Assembly: GCA_019916065.1 (NCBI GenBank)
Contig: CM034243.1
Span: forward strand, 26,128,147 to 26,192,146
DNA length: 64,000 bases
Reading direction: 5' to 3'
From: Vitellaria paradoxa
Lineage: Eukaryota > Streptophyta > Magnoliopsida > Ericales > Sapotaceae
Numbering within the stretch: the stretch's first letter is position 1; each line of letters begins with the position of its first letter. The notes beneath the pieces were generated by a model that made no database searches, was not told the origin of the DNA, and was given only the letters and a program-made list of their open reading frames with translations. Made by a program: the position numbers and the translations under genes. Below, one piece after another: positions 1 to 11,060 of the stretch.

Positions 1-150
1 CTTCCTCCTCCTGTTCTAATATGTGATCTCTGTAGGGTTTATTTCTCGCAATTGCCTCAACTTTTTTGATCTTTATCACAACAAAAACAGATCTCTCCTA
101 TTCGTTTAATTTTTTCAACTTCTTATCTATTTAATGCTTATTTTTGTAGT

Positions 151-990
151 TTGATGGGTAAATTAAAGAACACTTTTAACCTGGATGAGGAATCTATATC
201 AAATGCAAGCTTGAGGAGGAGTAAAATATGGGGATGTTCATGGAAGATGAAAAATCCGAGTAAATTAAAATTTTTTCCGTGGAAGATTTCACATAACACT
301 TTCCTAGTTAAGAAAATTTTCAATGAGAGGGGTAGGTTTCAAGTTAGATGATTATTGTCATTTTTTGTGGGATTGATAAGGAGAATCAAAATCATTTTTT
401 TTTATGAAATGTGAAGTGGCTAGACTTGTTTGTTTGGGTCATAATTGGGCATTCGATTAACTGAGATTAATCAAATGAATATTGAAGAATGGTTAAGAAA
501 GTTATTGGAGGATGAAATAGGTGAGGATATGTTTAAAAGGATAATAGCTAATTTACGGATTTTGCAGACTGTAAAAAATGGTAAAGTTTCAATAATGTTA
601 ATAGAGATCTTTTATCTATTATTGTGATGGCATATGTTAATATTAAAATGTTGAATTGTGTTAATAATTTTATTGAAAGAAGGTTGGTGGAGAAAGGGAT
701 GAATAAAGAGGAATAAGAGGCAAGGAAGCAAAATGAAAATGTGGTTTTTGAGAAAGCTGATACAATTTCCAGAATTTATCTATGAGGTGATCATAATTAT
801 AGATGGTGCGTGGTGAAATAATAGTAAAGCAACAGCGGTTTGAGTGATTAGAGATAATAAAGGGATAGCTCTTTTAGTAAAGGCAGAAATGACATTAGCA
901 TCTTCAGCACTTATGCCGGAAGCCGGAAGCATTAGCATGTCTTCAAGCGTTGAGATTGATGGAGCACTTGAAGTGTAGACAAATTATGTT
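151..990 (+). pseudogene. Decayed L1-type LINE 3' end (zf-RVT plus RNase H)
   Basis: Conceptual translation in shifting frames gives two typical parts of a plant non-LTR retrotransposon C-terminus. Around 205-345 there is a zinc-binding reverse transcriptase segment (IWGCSWKMKNPSKLKFFPWK, then ISHNTF). Around 800-980 there is an RNase H-like segment (DGAW, then VIRDNKGIALLVKAEMTLAS and ALMPEA). Between them, 460-600 carries the usual linker with a W-L-R-K start and ILQTVKNGKV. Several in-frame stops and frame changes (for example the stop after DGAW near 810) show it is dead. No poly-A tail or target duplication was identified, so the ends are approximate. Confidence 0.72.
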
Positions 991-1551
991 TTAACAGGTT
1001 ATATTTTAATTATAAAATACTTTGCAAAATTTCAGTATAGGCACCTGGTATGTTAAAAATGTTTTTTATGATTTGTATTGTAGTATAGATAGATTTAGCC
1101 GTTGTTGTTTTGGGAAAGTTTCTAGACGAGTAGTTAAGGAAGCTCGTGATATAACAAAAATGTAATTGACAATGATTAATTATGAATGAATGAAACATGT
1201 TTTGATATTGATTAAAAGAAATTCGACACGATTTCAACGGCATGGAAATGATCCTCACGACTTTCATTTGAAATAACAATAGTAACAATAAGGATTAGGG
1301 TGAATCAATTCAACACTTCACGAGACAAAATCTAAAAGATCGAACTAGTGGGCAAGAGGAATTTGTGGACCGGTGAAGCATTTTTGCATTACACAAACAA
1401 TTAAATTGAGACAAATGGGCTACAAGCCCAGCGACCTTGAGAACCCAAGAACTAAAGGCCGGTGATAGTGATAGAGACGCTAGAGCGTGACATTGAATTA
1501 TGGTAAAGATAAGAAAAAACAATGTTGTTGATAATACTATTAATTAACACC
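991..1551. other. Unassigned spacer
   Basis: No conserved coding segment, RNA gene or clear repeat boundary was recognised here. Two short open frames on the minus strand (1010-1288 and 1310-1522) have no recognisable motif. Confidence 0.4.
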
Positions 1552-1830
1552 CACTCCGAAAAATAGAAGGATTAGCGACTGCTTGTCCCCAAGCGTCCAC
1601 TAATACTCTTTTGCAACTGTTTGGCAACCGTCAAAGTTAAGCCCCTTAATTTTGTTGCCAATGACTATTAATGACCGTCACATGACGATCACATATCTTT
1701 TGTGTAAACTTTAACAACCACCAAAGCATAATGGGGGCAAAAGTGGGTGCAACATTTAGCTGCTGCCAAGGTAGTTGTAGTGGTCGCTAATGTTTATGCT
1801 GAGACCTTGGTGGCCACTACAAGTGCTGTA
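1552..1830. repeat. Left terminal and subterminal region of the CACTA element
   Basis: Short GCGAC, GTCGCTAAT and GCCACTA-type motifs in both orientations follow the terminal CACTCC. This is the usual layout of transposase-binding subterminal repeats in CACTA elements. Confidence 0.5.
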
Positions 1831-2189
1831 TTTTTTTCTTTTTTTAATTTTGTCAATTGTATTCATTTCCTACCTTTATTTACCAGTATCACAATATTTT
1901 GTAATATTAAATCAACATGCTAAAATAACAAACTAACACCCAAAATGTTAATGCATATATTAATAAAATTACAAATATTTAATAAAATATCCTATTACAA
2001 TATTTAAAAAATAAATAAATAAATAAATTATCAAAACTAGAGTACTAGAGCGAGCTTTGATATTGCCAAACCACATTATCAAACCTGAAAAAAATATTAA
2101 AAAAATATTATTAGCCACAAGAAAATTATCGATACAAATTAAAAAAAAAAAACTACGAAATTTGAACATTTACAAGTTCGAATTTCTTT

Positions 2190-4460
2190 TGCAAAAAATG
2201 AGCAACTCGAGTCTCGGATTCTCGCAATGTTTGTTCCAGCAGGCCACTAATGCTTAAGAGATCGTGTGTGTATCTAGTTTCATAGACACCAGAGTCTGTT
2301 TACCCGGTTTGGAAGATTGACGACAAATTTTGAAGTTCAAATAAGGTCACTAATGCATTAGAGATTGTGTGCATCTAGTTTCATGGACATCAGAGTCTGT
2401 TTAAACTCATCACGCACTACAAGCAAGCCAGTTCTCAAATTCTCGTATTGTTTATTCCTGCAAATCACAAATGCTTAAGAAATTGTGTCGAGTTTCACGG
2501 ACATTGAAACACGTTTGCTCAATTTTAGAGATTGACACCAAGTTTTCCAGTTCTAAGCTTAAAGTTTAGACTTACAACTATCTTTACGCACTAGAGCAAC
2601 CAGGATCTTGGAGTCTTGAGCTGTTTGTTCTAGCGAGTCACTAATACTTAAAAGATCGTGTCTGTTGAGTTTCACGGACATTAGTCTCCTTGGGAGGGTT
2701 GGGAGGTTAAGGGAAAATTTCCAACTATTGTTGTGCACTACGAGCAACTGGGTCCCAAATTCTCGCACCATTTGTTCCAGCAAGTCACTAATGCTTAAGA
2801 GATTGTGAGCATCGAGATTCACAGAAATTAGAGTCCGTTTCATTGACTTGGGAGGTTGACGGGAAATTTCCAAGTCCTAAGTTTAAATTTAAACTCAAAA
2901 CTACTCTCACATACTACTAACAACCTGAGTCTCAAATTCTCAAGGTCATTTGTTTCAACAGATCATTAATGCTTAAAAGATTGTGCGTTGAGTTTCACGA
3001 ACATCGGAGTTTGTCACCTTAATTTGGGACATGATGATAAATTTTCAAGTTATAAGTTTAAAATTTTAACTCAAAACTACTCTCATGCACTATGAGTAAT
3101 CTGAGTTTCGAATTCTCAGGCCGTTTGTTCCAACAGGTCACTAATGCTTAAGAGATTGTATGCATCTAGTTTCATGAACACTAGAGTCTATTTGCTCAGT
3201 TTGGAAGGTTGATGACAAATTTCCAAGTTCTAAATTTAAAATTAAATCTCAAAACTACTCTCGCGCACTATGAGCAACTCAAGTTTTGGATTCTTGCGTC
3301 ATTTATTCCAACAAGTCACTAATACTTAAGAAATTGTGTGTTTAGTTTCCTAGGCACCAGAGCCCATTTGCTCAGATTTGGGAGATTGACAGCAAATTTC
3401 CAAGTTCTAAGTTTAAAATTTAAACTCAAAATTACTCTTGCACAGTACAAGCAACCCAAGTCTTAGATTCTCGCACCGTTTGTTCCAACAAGTCACCAAT
3501 GCTTAAGAGATTATGTGCGCCGACTTTCACGGATGTCAGAATCCATTTCCTTGATTGGGAGATTAAAGACAAAATTCAAAGTTCTAAATTTAACGTTTAA
3601 AACTAGATCTAGTCTCATGCAGTACGAGCAATCTAGGTCTCAACTCGGTCATTTGTTCTAGCAAGTCACCAATACTTAAAAGTTTTTGAGCGTCGAGTTT
3701 CATGGACACATGAGTCCATCTCCTCAGTTTGGGAGGTGACGATAAATTTCCAAGTTCTAAGTTTAAAATTTAAACTCAAAACTATTCTCATGCATTACGA
3801 GCAACCCAAGTCTCAAATTCTCATGCCGCTTGTTCCACTAGGTCACTAATGCTTAAGAGATCGTGTGTGTCTAGTTTCATGAACACCGAAGTCCGTTTGT
3901 TTAGTTTGGAAGGTTGACGACAAATTTTCAAGTTCTAGGTTTAAAAGTTAAACTCAAAACTTCTCTTGTGCACAATGAGCAACCCAGGTTTCTGATTCTT
4001 GCATTGTTTGTTCTAATAGGTCACCAATGCTTAATAGATCGTGTGTTGAATTTTTTGGAAATTAGAGCCCGTTTGCTCAATTTGGGAGGTTGAAACATTT
4101 TCAAGTTCTAAGTTTAAACTCAAAACTACTCTCTTGCACTACGAGTAACTTAGGTCTCGAATTCTTGCGCCGTTTATTTCAACTTGTCACTAATGCTTAA
4201 GAGATCATGTGCGTCAAGTTTGATGTGCATCAGAGTCCATTTGCTCAGTTTGGGAGATTGACGACAAGTTTTCAAGTTCTAAATTTAATGTTTAAACTTA
4301 AAACTACTTTCGCACAATACGAGCAACTCTGGACTCGGATTCTCGCACCATTTGTTCTAGTAGGTTAATAATGCTTAAGAGATCGTATGTGTCGAGTTAC
4401 ACTGGAGCCCGTTTGGTTAGTTTGGCAAGTTGATGACAAATTTCCAAGTCCTTAGTTTAA
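2190..4460. repeat. Tandem array of about thirteen ~177-bp units
   Basis: The landmark CACTAATGCTTAAGAGAT recurs near 2251, 2353, 2472, 2645, 2792, 2970, 3145, 3323, 3500, 3673, 3850, 4029, 4194 and 4372. Spacing is mostly 173-179 bp; the first few copies are shortened. Each unit also carries GAGCAACCCAAGTCTC, a GTTTGTTCCAACA block, GGGAGGTTGACGACAAATTT and TTTAAACTCAAAACTACTCT. Copies are perhaps 75-85 percent alike by eye, so the array is old. It lies inside the CACTA element near its 3' end. A frame on the minus strand at 2559-2873 reads through about 1.7 units (LSISDLLEQ repeated), but indels break it elsewhere. Confidence 0.85.
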
Positions 4461-4861
4461 AATATAAACTCAAAACTACTTTCTAAGTTTAAACTTATTA
4501 CTTTCTAACTTTCTAAGTTTCAAAGTTTCTAAGATTTACGTTTAAATATTAAATCTTAATTCCCAATGGTTAAAAAAAAAAAAAAAAACTACTTATAGAG
4601 TTGAAATCTTAAATTAAAAAAAAATTAATAAAATTAAGTATGTTATACTTGAATTAAAAACTATAAATGTAGATATGAAACTTAAACTACATAAACCTGA
4701 TCTTGATCATTCGAGCCCATTGGATCATGATTGCCATCACCACTTGACTCAAGTCTCACCTGGTGACCACTGCCAACGTCTGGGACCTACAATGAAACAA
4801 TATATTATTACACAAAAATATAAATAAATAATTGAAAATTTAAGTAACTAATACAAATTTG

Positions 4862-5767
4862 TTACTTATTAACCTGAGTATAAGGTGGATTATGAATATC
4901 AACAGTGGCTCCATGGATCTGGCATAGTCGAACCTCCGTCTTTGCCAACTGTGCCTCCACCCATGCCTTCATCTCTGCCTTCATCTCTGCAATTCGTGCC
5001 TCAATCTTTACCTCTGCTCGTTGCTCCATCTCCACAACCACCTCCTTACGAACTTTTTCACGAAGTGCCTCTCGCAAGTCCTCGCGGATCTGTTCCATCC
5101 TCGCCTGGACTAACTCATCAATCTACTTGTCTGTATGAATGTGCAAAGTCTGCGTAACAACCGGAGTATGATAGTAGGACTCAACAATCTTGGCACCGGA
5201 TGGGAGAACTTTGCGTAACAACTGGAGTAGCATGTCGAAAGACGTGTCTGACCACTGATTTGACTCCTTCAAATGTAACAACTCAATAATGAAAGACAAT
5301 TTGCTAAGATCCTTGCATCCAGGATACAATTCTGTCCGTGCATCATCAAGACTTTTAAAATATCTCAACGCTTTTTCACCTACACTTGAGCGGGGATTAC
5401 TCCCACCCGCCTCATTAGTCTCACGACTCGGGTCTTTGGGTGCCAACTCACACGAAATATCATTTAGTTTTGCCATCATCTGATCCCCTGCCACATTATC
5501 AACCTTCATCTCAACTTTTTCCTCTCGACGAAAAGAAACATACTTTTCGCCATGCTTAACCCAATTCTTGTAATGCTTCAAAAAACCATTCATAATCAAA
5601 TGCTCTCGCACAGTATCCCGTAAGTAGTAATACCGATTCGCACATTTTCGACACGGACAATTTATGTACTTGTAATCAAGTCCATTGGTGAAAGCGATGA
5701 ACTGATTAATTCCCTCCACATATTCCCTAGACTTCCTATTCCGCAAATCAATCCAACGCTTGTCCAT
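4862..5767 (-). pseudogene. CACTA transposase remnant: transposase-associated domain fused to coiled coil, one in-frame stop
   Basis: The frame starts MDKRWIDLRNRKSREYVEGI and shows the CPCRKCANRYYYLRDTVREH signature of the plant transposase-associated domain (about residues 1-75). A spacer and a LYPGCKDLSKLSFIIELLHL segment follow (about 148-167). That segment normally precedes the Transposase_21 catalytic domain, but here the frame passes to a TAG stop at 5123-5125. In the same frame it then continues into a charged coiled coil (MEQIREDLREALREKVRKEV and on) ending at 4862. The catalytic domain is absent, so this looks like an internal deletion joining the N-terminal part to a C-terminal accessory region. 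No activity is expected. Confidence 0.8.
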
Positions 5768-7980
5768 CTTTTAACTATTTCTGTTGAATAGCAAAATGCA
5801 CAAGTACAATTAGCCTACAAGTTCGGGCATCATGTAAGTGACCAAGCCATAACTTGTAAAGTTTTTACTACAGGGTCTTACTATAAGATGGTTGGTCTTA
5901 TACTATTCGAGAATGCACGATCAAATTTGTCATCAACAACTCGAATGCTTTGTCCCCTCGTCAGAAAAAAATCTAGCAGCACATTCGCGTGGTTCTCTAA
6001 ATACATGATATAGAAATGACCTTGGTCGTGTCTATGTATGTACTCAGAGAACAAGAGGACATCAATTGAAACCTTGCTTAACATAAGACTTGTATGAGTT
6101 ATTGAAAACAAAATAGATCATTGCATTCCCAAACTAGGCAATTCAAGAGTCACGTACGCCAATCTCTGCCCATGCGTCACATGAACAACAAATCTAATCA
6201 AAGACCTAATATGTCGTGTCAAAGATGACCAAACAAATGTCGTACACAATTCTCAAACATGTCTACATTTTTTAATGCATGCAAACGAATAAAAGTTACA
6301 GTAGAAGGTTCAGACCCAATGAATATCTTAAAATATAAAATTATAATTTATACATTTAAAAATAATCAATTAAGCAAATTATTAAAATTAATTAAATTAG
6401 CTAAAGCATTTCTAATTTTGCTTTTTATCATTAATTAACCTCAAATTTAGATCTTAATAAATGTAGTTTTTAAATTTTAAACTCAAATCATTAAAACTTA
6501 TTTAATAAATATTCAATTAATCATTATAGCATAAAAATTTTCTAATCTAATTATTTTAATAGTTAATGATTAATTTACTTTTGCAATTATCTAATTTTAA
6601 ACTAAATAACTACCTTGATTTCTAGCTTTTCTATCTTAAAAAATAAAATAATAACTTCAGTTTCTCAAATTCCAAACTTTAGTTATTAATTATCAATTAA
6701 ATTCCAACTTGACTTATATTTTGTGAATGAAGTTTAGTAATTTAATTTCAAATTCTCTAATTAAACAACCAAACTTCTCAAATATTCTAATTGAGTTGAT
6801 TGAAGCATGGACACACACCAAAAAATTAAAGTAAATCAAACAATCTAAAAAAAACTTAATACAAGATAGCTTAATTTCATACTAGTACAAGCTAAAAATT
6901 AGTAATAAATTGGATTTCTACCCGACAAGTGTCTGGAAAATGATTCCTCTAGCAATTAGGGTATTGTGTGTGATGAATTTGAATTGTTCATGGGTTTTCA
7001 TGGTTTTGTTCTGTGTTTAATGGATATTATTTCATCACACAATTAAATTCTTTTCCTTGTACCTTAGTTATCTTAGAAGAAGTTAAACAAGTTTGGTGTA
7101 TATATATGGTCATACTTAATTCAATACTAGCTTTACAACCTTGTTCTTGTCTCTTTGTAAATTAGCATAGCTAAATGAATAATTTGTTTCTAATGTAGCC
7201 AACATTAATTTTCGTTGGTTTATTTAGCACCTAACGATTACCATCTTCATATATATATTCAAAGAATCATTGTGTTGTGTTTGGATGAACGATTTTATTA
7301 AAAAGAAAAGAGTCACTACGATGTGTTTTGATGATTTTTTTTCAAACACAATTTATATGTCTGATAAATAGGATTATTCCCTTGATTTGTAATTTCTCCT
7401 AATCATTCTTGTTAATAATTTTTTTTTAATTAATCCGATGCAAATATTTTTTGAATAGCATATATTGGAAGGAGAACATACCATGAAAAAGATGAAACTT
7501 GTAATGCTGAGCATATGTCAAAATAGATTTCCTACATAGCATCTAGTTCAATCATCCAAATAATTTCAAACGCAGAGAAATCAAACAAAATTTTATAGCA
7601 TCGTTTGATTAATGAGCTCCATCTCACCTAATGCTAAATATACAACAAAACTCATTTTCTTGTACTTTTCCACAGGAAGTCAGTTGGAGGGTCATTGTTT
7701 ATATTAATCAATGAAAAGAATCACAACTCCTAAATATAGACTATCTTCAGAAATAATATAACTCTTTGTGTAGTATTCACAATAGGAAAAAATACTAATA
7801 CGTGTGACAAACAAGCAGATTGGCTTGGATCTATTTCTTCCTCACAAAATTCACGACAATGTTCATATGCACTGTCATTCTATCCCTTCAAGAAGAACAT
7901 CATTCATGGTAGCAAATGTATGACACTCAAAAATGACTTTCTATTCAAGAAGAATGGAAATATAAGGGAGTTCGACAAAC
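5768..7980. other. CACTA interior without recognisable gene
   Basis: AT-rich sequence. One minus-strand open frame at 5881-6111 (76 codons) has no motif I recognise. From about 6300 to 6900 the sequence is simple A/T-rich DNA. No RNA gene was seen. Confidence 0.4.
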
Positions 7981-8272
7981 CTCTGCTAAAAGGAGCCTCT
8001 TGACCACAATTTGAACAAGTGCACCCAAACCTAATAGTTGGAGTACTGTTTCAACTTAAAAAGATATAGCAGAAACGTCAATAACTGAATTTCTCATAGC
8101 AGCAGAGTAAACCTCTGACAAAATAATGTAGGAAGAGTAAGAAAGCCCAATTTATGACCCCCCTCCCCCCCCCCCCCCAAAAAAAAAAATTACCCACCTT
8201 TGAAAATGCTAAAAAATCTAATCCTGCAGCAGCAGTGATCCCAAAGGCAACTGGCAAAGCATCAGAACCCTT
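7981..8272 (-). pseudogene. Two adjacent exon-like segments, possible captured host gene fragment
   Basis: On the minus strand an exon-like block 8272-8194 follows a TTTGCAG acceptor and reads KGSDALPVAFGITAAAGLDF then LAFSKV before a GTAATT donor. A second block 8054-7981 follows a TTTTTAAG acceptor and reads on in phase (one base carried over) as VETVLQLLGLGALVQIVVKR then LLLAE before a GTTTGT donor. Lengths of 79 and 74 bases give 51 codons without a stop. The composition (alanine/glycine-rich, then a hydrophobic helix) looks like a real small membrane or organellar protein, but I cannot name it. The first exon and the downstream exons were not found. It lies inside the CACTA boundaries, so gene capture is possible; a host gene invaded by the element is the alternative. 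Confidence 0.45.
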
Positions 8273-9049
8273 CTGCAAATTTAAGTCATCTTAATTCACT
8301 TACACTGCTAAGTTGTCAGAAAATGAAAATATTGAATTACTATCAGAACTTCTCGATCAAGATAATACACAAGCAATCAGTCAAAGTCACTCTAACAATC
8401 TGTCACATCAGCTCTCTACTGGGTTCATTTAATAGTGCTAAGTAATGTACAATGCTGGAAAAATATAAAGTGTGCCCTCAGTGTAAATTTGTAATATTGC
8501 AAACTAAAAGAAAAAGAAAACATTATTAAAACCATCATATATTGCTTCACCATTTAAAACCAATCCACATCTGCTATTTTTGATTGCGAGCATCACATGT
8601 ACAAATTAGAATAAGAGGAGATCAAATTTGACAGCAATTAAGCCAAAACCCCCCAAAATCAAACCCTCATTGCCTCATCCCCACACTGGTACCAAAAAAT
8701 AAAAAGAAAAAAATCATACATCAATCAGCAGAGTGAGAGAAAAGTGAGAGATCTAATTCGAGAAATGCTCTGGTGAGGAAGGTAATTTGAGGGAAATGAA
8801 GAGTGAGAGAGAAGTCACTAAGGGAAAGAGACAGACCCCCCAATACACACACACACTCACACACGGAGAAGGAGAAGCATACCTAGAACGAAAGTGAAAT
8901 GGACGGTGGGTCGAGCGGTGGAGGTGCGCTACGATGGCGGGGTCCGACGGTCTGCGGGGAACTAGAAAGGAAAGGCGAAGGCGCGAAGAGAATTAAGGAA
9001 CAAGCTGAATGGAGGGAACCTGCAGATATTTGGGAACTTATGTCAACCT
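8273..9049. other. Possible 5' part of the exon-like gene fragment and CACTA interior
   Basis: A GC-richer block at 8894-9040 ends, read on the minus strand, in TTCGTTCTAG followed by a GTATGC donor-like site. It could be an upstream exon of the segments at 7981-8272, but no start codon in frame is evident. A CA-rich microsatellite sits at about 8841-8866. Confidence 0.3.
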
Positions 9050-9147
9050 TTAGCGACCGCCATAACACGTGCCTTTGGCCGTCGCCAAAAACAACTTTAG
9101 GGGATGCCGCCAGAATTTGCCCGCCAAAACTCATTTTTCTGGTAGTC
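9050..9147. repeat. Right terminal and subterminal region of the CACTA element
   Basis: GCGACCGCC, GGCCGTCGCC, ATGCCGCCAG and GCCCGCCAAAA motifs run up to TTTTTCTGGTAGTC, a two-mismatch version of the canonical CACTA 3' terminus. Confidence 0.5.
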
Positions 9148-9611
9148 ATATATACCAGTGCAAAAAATATTTACGGGAGGTAGTGGCTAGTGAACAAAAG
9201 TCTTGTTTGATTTATAAAAATTTATCAAAATTTATTAATTTTTAATTATTTTTTATATTTTTTTAATTAAATTTTAATATTTATCACTTTTATGTCATAT
9301 CTTTTCATTTTTATTGTATTTTTTTGATCAAAATTTGACCAACCAAACGGTCCAAAGTGAGGAGTGAAGGTGATAGTCCATAGCGTTGATGTTGCGTTTG
9401 AGAAAAATGACCTTAAACCGAAGTGTAATAGAAATCTTGTTTTGACATTGTCACTTTTTACCTTTGTAGTTGATAGTTTATAAATAAAATAATGAGTTTA
9501 AAACTATAGCTTAATTGTGTATTTAAGTTTGATGACATTGTACACACAGCAAAATCATGAGAGAAATTAGAACTGACTTAATAGGTTGGCTGAATTGGCT
9601 TGTGGGATTTG

Positions 9612-10471
9612 CTAGGGCCTGTTTGGTAACTTCTTATTTTCTATTTTTCTGTTTATATTTGTAAAATTTTATAAATTGGCAACAAAAATATATTTGTTAA
9701 ATTTATTTACGTTTTTTTGTTTTCAAAATATATGAAAACTTAAACAGAAAAACGTAAACAAAAAAATGTGTTTTCACTCTGTTTTTTTTGTTGTCAATTC
9801 TTATACTTTGTCTATTTTTGTTACATTATATTAAAATAAATTATTTTATTCAAATATTTTATTAAACTAAAATTATTTTTAGTAAATAATATAATTAAAT
9901 TAATATGTAATAAATATTATTAATTTATTTCTAATAAATAATTAAATTAAATTAGTTAATTTAATCAATAAGAAACATATATTATTATATTATTTTTAAT
10001 AAATATTATAATTAAATTATTTAATTTAATTTAATAATTAATTTAACTAATATTAAATATAAATTATTTTTAATAAATATCATAATAAAATAAAATAAAA
10101 TTTATTTATTTAATATGAATTATATTTTATTAAATTATTTTTAATAAATAATATAATTAAATTATAATTAACATATTTTATATTTACTAGATTCAACGAT
10201 ATAATACTTATATTTCATTCAATTGTTTTTAATAAATAATATAATTAAATTAAATTAATATAAAATATATTTATTAAAATTAGTTAATTTTTAAAAAACT
10301 AATAAAATTAAATATTTTATAAAAATAAAAAATTAGTAATTGTAAATAAAATTGTATTTCCAAACGCAATTTCAGTTTTTATTTAAGAAAAAAAAAACGA
10401 CAATAGAAAACAAAAAATATAAATATATAAATGTAAACAGAAAAATGACAGCGTTATCAAATGACACCTAG
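9612..10471. mobile_element. hAT-like MITE with ~19-bp terminal inverted repeats
   Basis: The left end CTAGGGCCTGTTTGGTAAC matches the right end read inverted, CTAGGTGTCATTTGATAAC. The similarity continues inward (TTTTTCTGTTTA-type blocks). The interior of about 0.86 kb is very AT-rich and noncoding, with repeated TTTTTAATAAATAATATAATTAAA blocks in the middle. GGGCCTGTTTGGTAAC-type termini are common in plant hAT-derived MITEs. No clear 8-bp target duplication was found. Confidence 0.6.
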
Positions 10472-10924
10472 ATAAGCCAAAATGCTTGTTTTAATGAACT
10501 CCTCCAAGTGTTTAGCGCATTGGATGGGCTAGATACTCACTAGGAATTTCAATGTGCGCATGTTTTATAGAATAGATTGAAATTTGATTTAGGGGTTTTT
10601 GGAGGCCGGTCACTATTTATGAACTTATAAAGATTTAAGTCATACCCAAAAATCTTATTTGTGAATAAGTCACACTTGCAACAAAAAGACCAAAAAGGAT
10701 ATCACGCGTTTTTCACTACATTTCAAAACTGCCAGTTTTATCCGAAAATAGTGCACACTTTACTCATAACTTCCGTGACTTTCCTTCTTCTTTATAAAGC
10801 AAGTAAAACTGATTTTTGGAAACAAAATCAAAACTGTTTGAGAAAAACCTAATTCCTCGACTTTCCATTTTCTTTACAAAATAAGCAAAACTGATTTTTA
10901 GAAACAAAATCAAAACTATTAAGG

Positions 10925-11060
10925 AAAACAGTACCACATAATAAAACAATACCGCATAAAAAATAATACCACATAATAAAACATTATCGCATAAAAACAG
11001 TACCGCATAAAAACAGTACCACGTAAAAAAACAGTACCTCATTAAAACAGCACCATTCTT
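10925..11060 (+). repeat. Degenerate short repeats, AAAACAGTACCGCATAA type
   Basis: About eight imperfect copies of a 15-19 bp unit (variants ACCACAT, ACCGCAT, ATCGCAT, ACCTCAT) lie directly before the 146-bp array. They share its core ACAGTACCGC, so they look like the seed sequence or a decayed edge of it. Confidence 0.7.

Larger units (their letters stand above)
1552..9147 (-). mobile_element. CACTA (En/Spm-like) DNA transposon, deletion derivative
   Basis: The left end reads CACTCCGAAAAATAGAAGG and runs into subterminal GCGAC/GTCGC-type repeats. The right end, read on the minus strand, is GACTACCAGAAAAATGAG followed by similar GGCGG and GGCGAC repeats. Both resemble the CACTACAAGAAAA terminus of plant CACTA elements with a few substitutions. 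Inside are a transposase-associated domain and coiled-coil segment on the minus strand and a large tandem array near the element's 3' end. The central transposase domain is missing, so it could not move itself. The three bases flanking each end do not match (acc versus ata), so the target duplication is lost or a boundary is off. A second candidate terminus pair (CACTAC at 1815, GTAGTG ending 9185) exists. Confidence 0.65.

Noticed and set aside
8899..9183. GC-rich open frames on both strands near the right CACTA end
   Set aside because: The reading covers the subterminal repeats and shows no family. The open frames follow from base composition.
1815..9185. Alternative CACTA boundaries CACTAC at 1815 and GTAGTG at 9185
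   Set aside because: The inner bases do not match each other as well as the 1552/9147 pair, and the typical GCGAC subterminal repeats to the left would fall outside. Kept only as a second choice.
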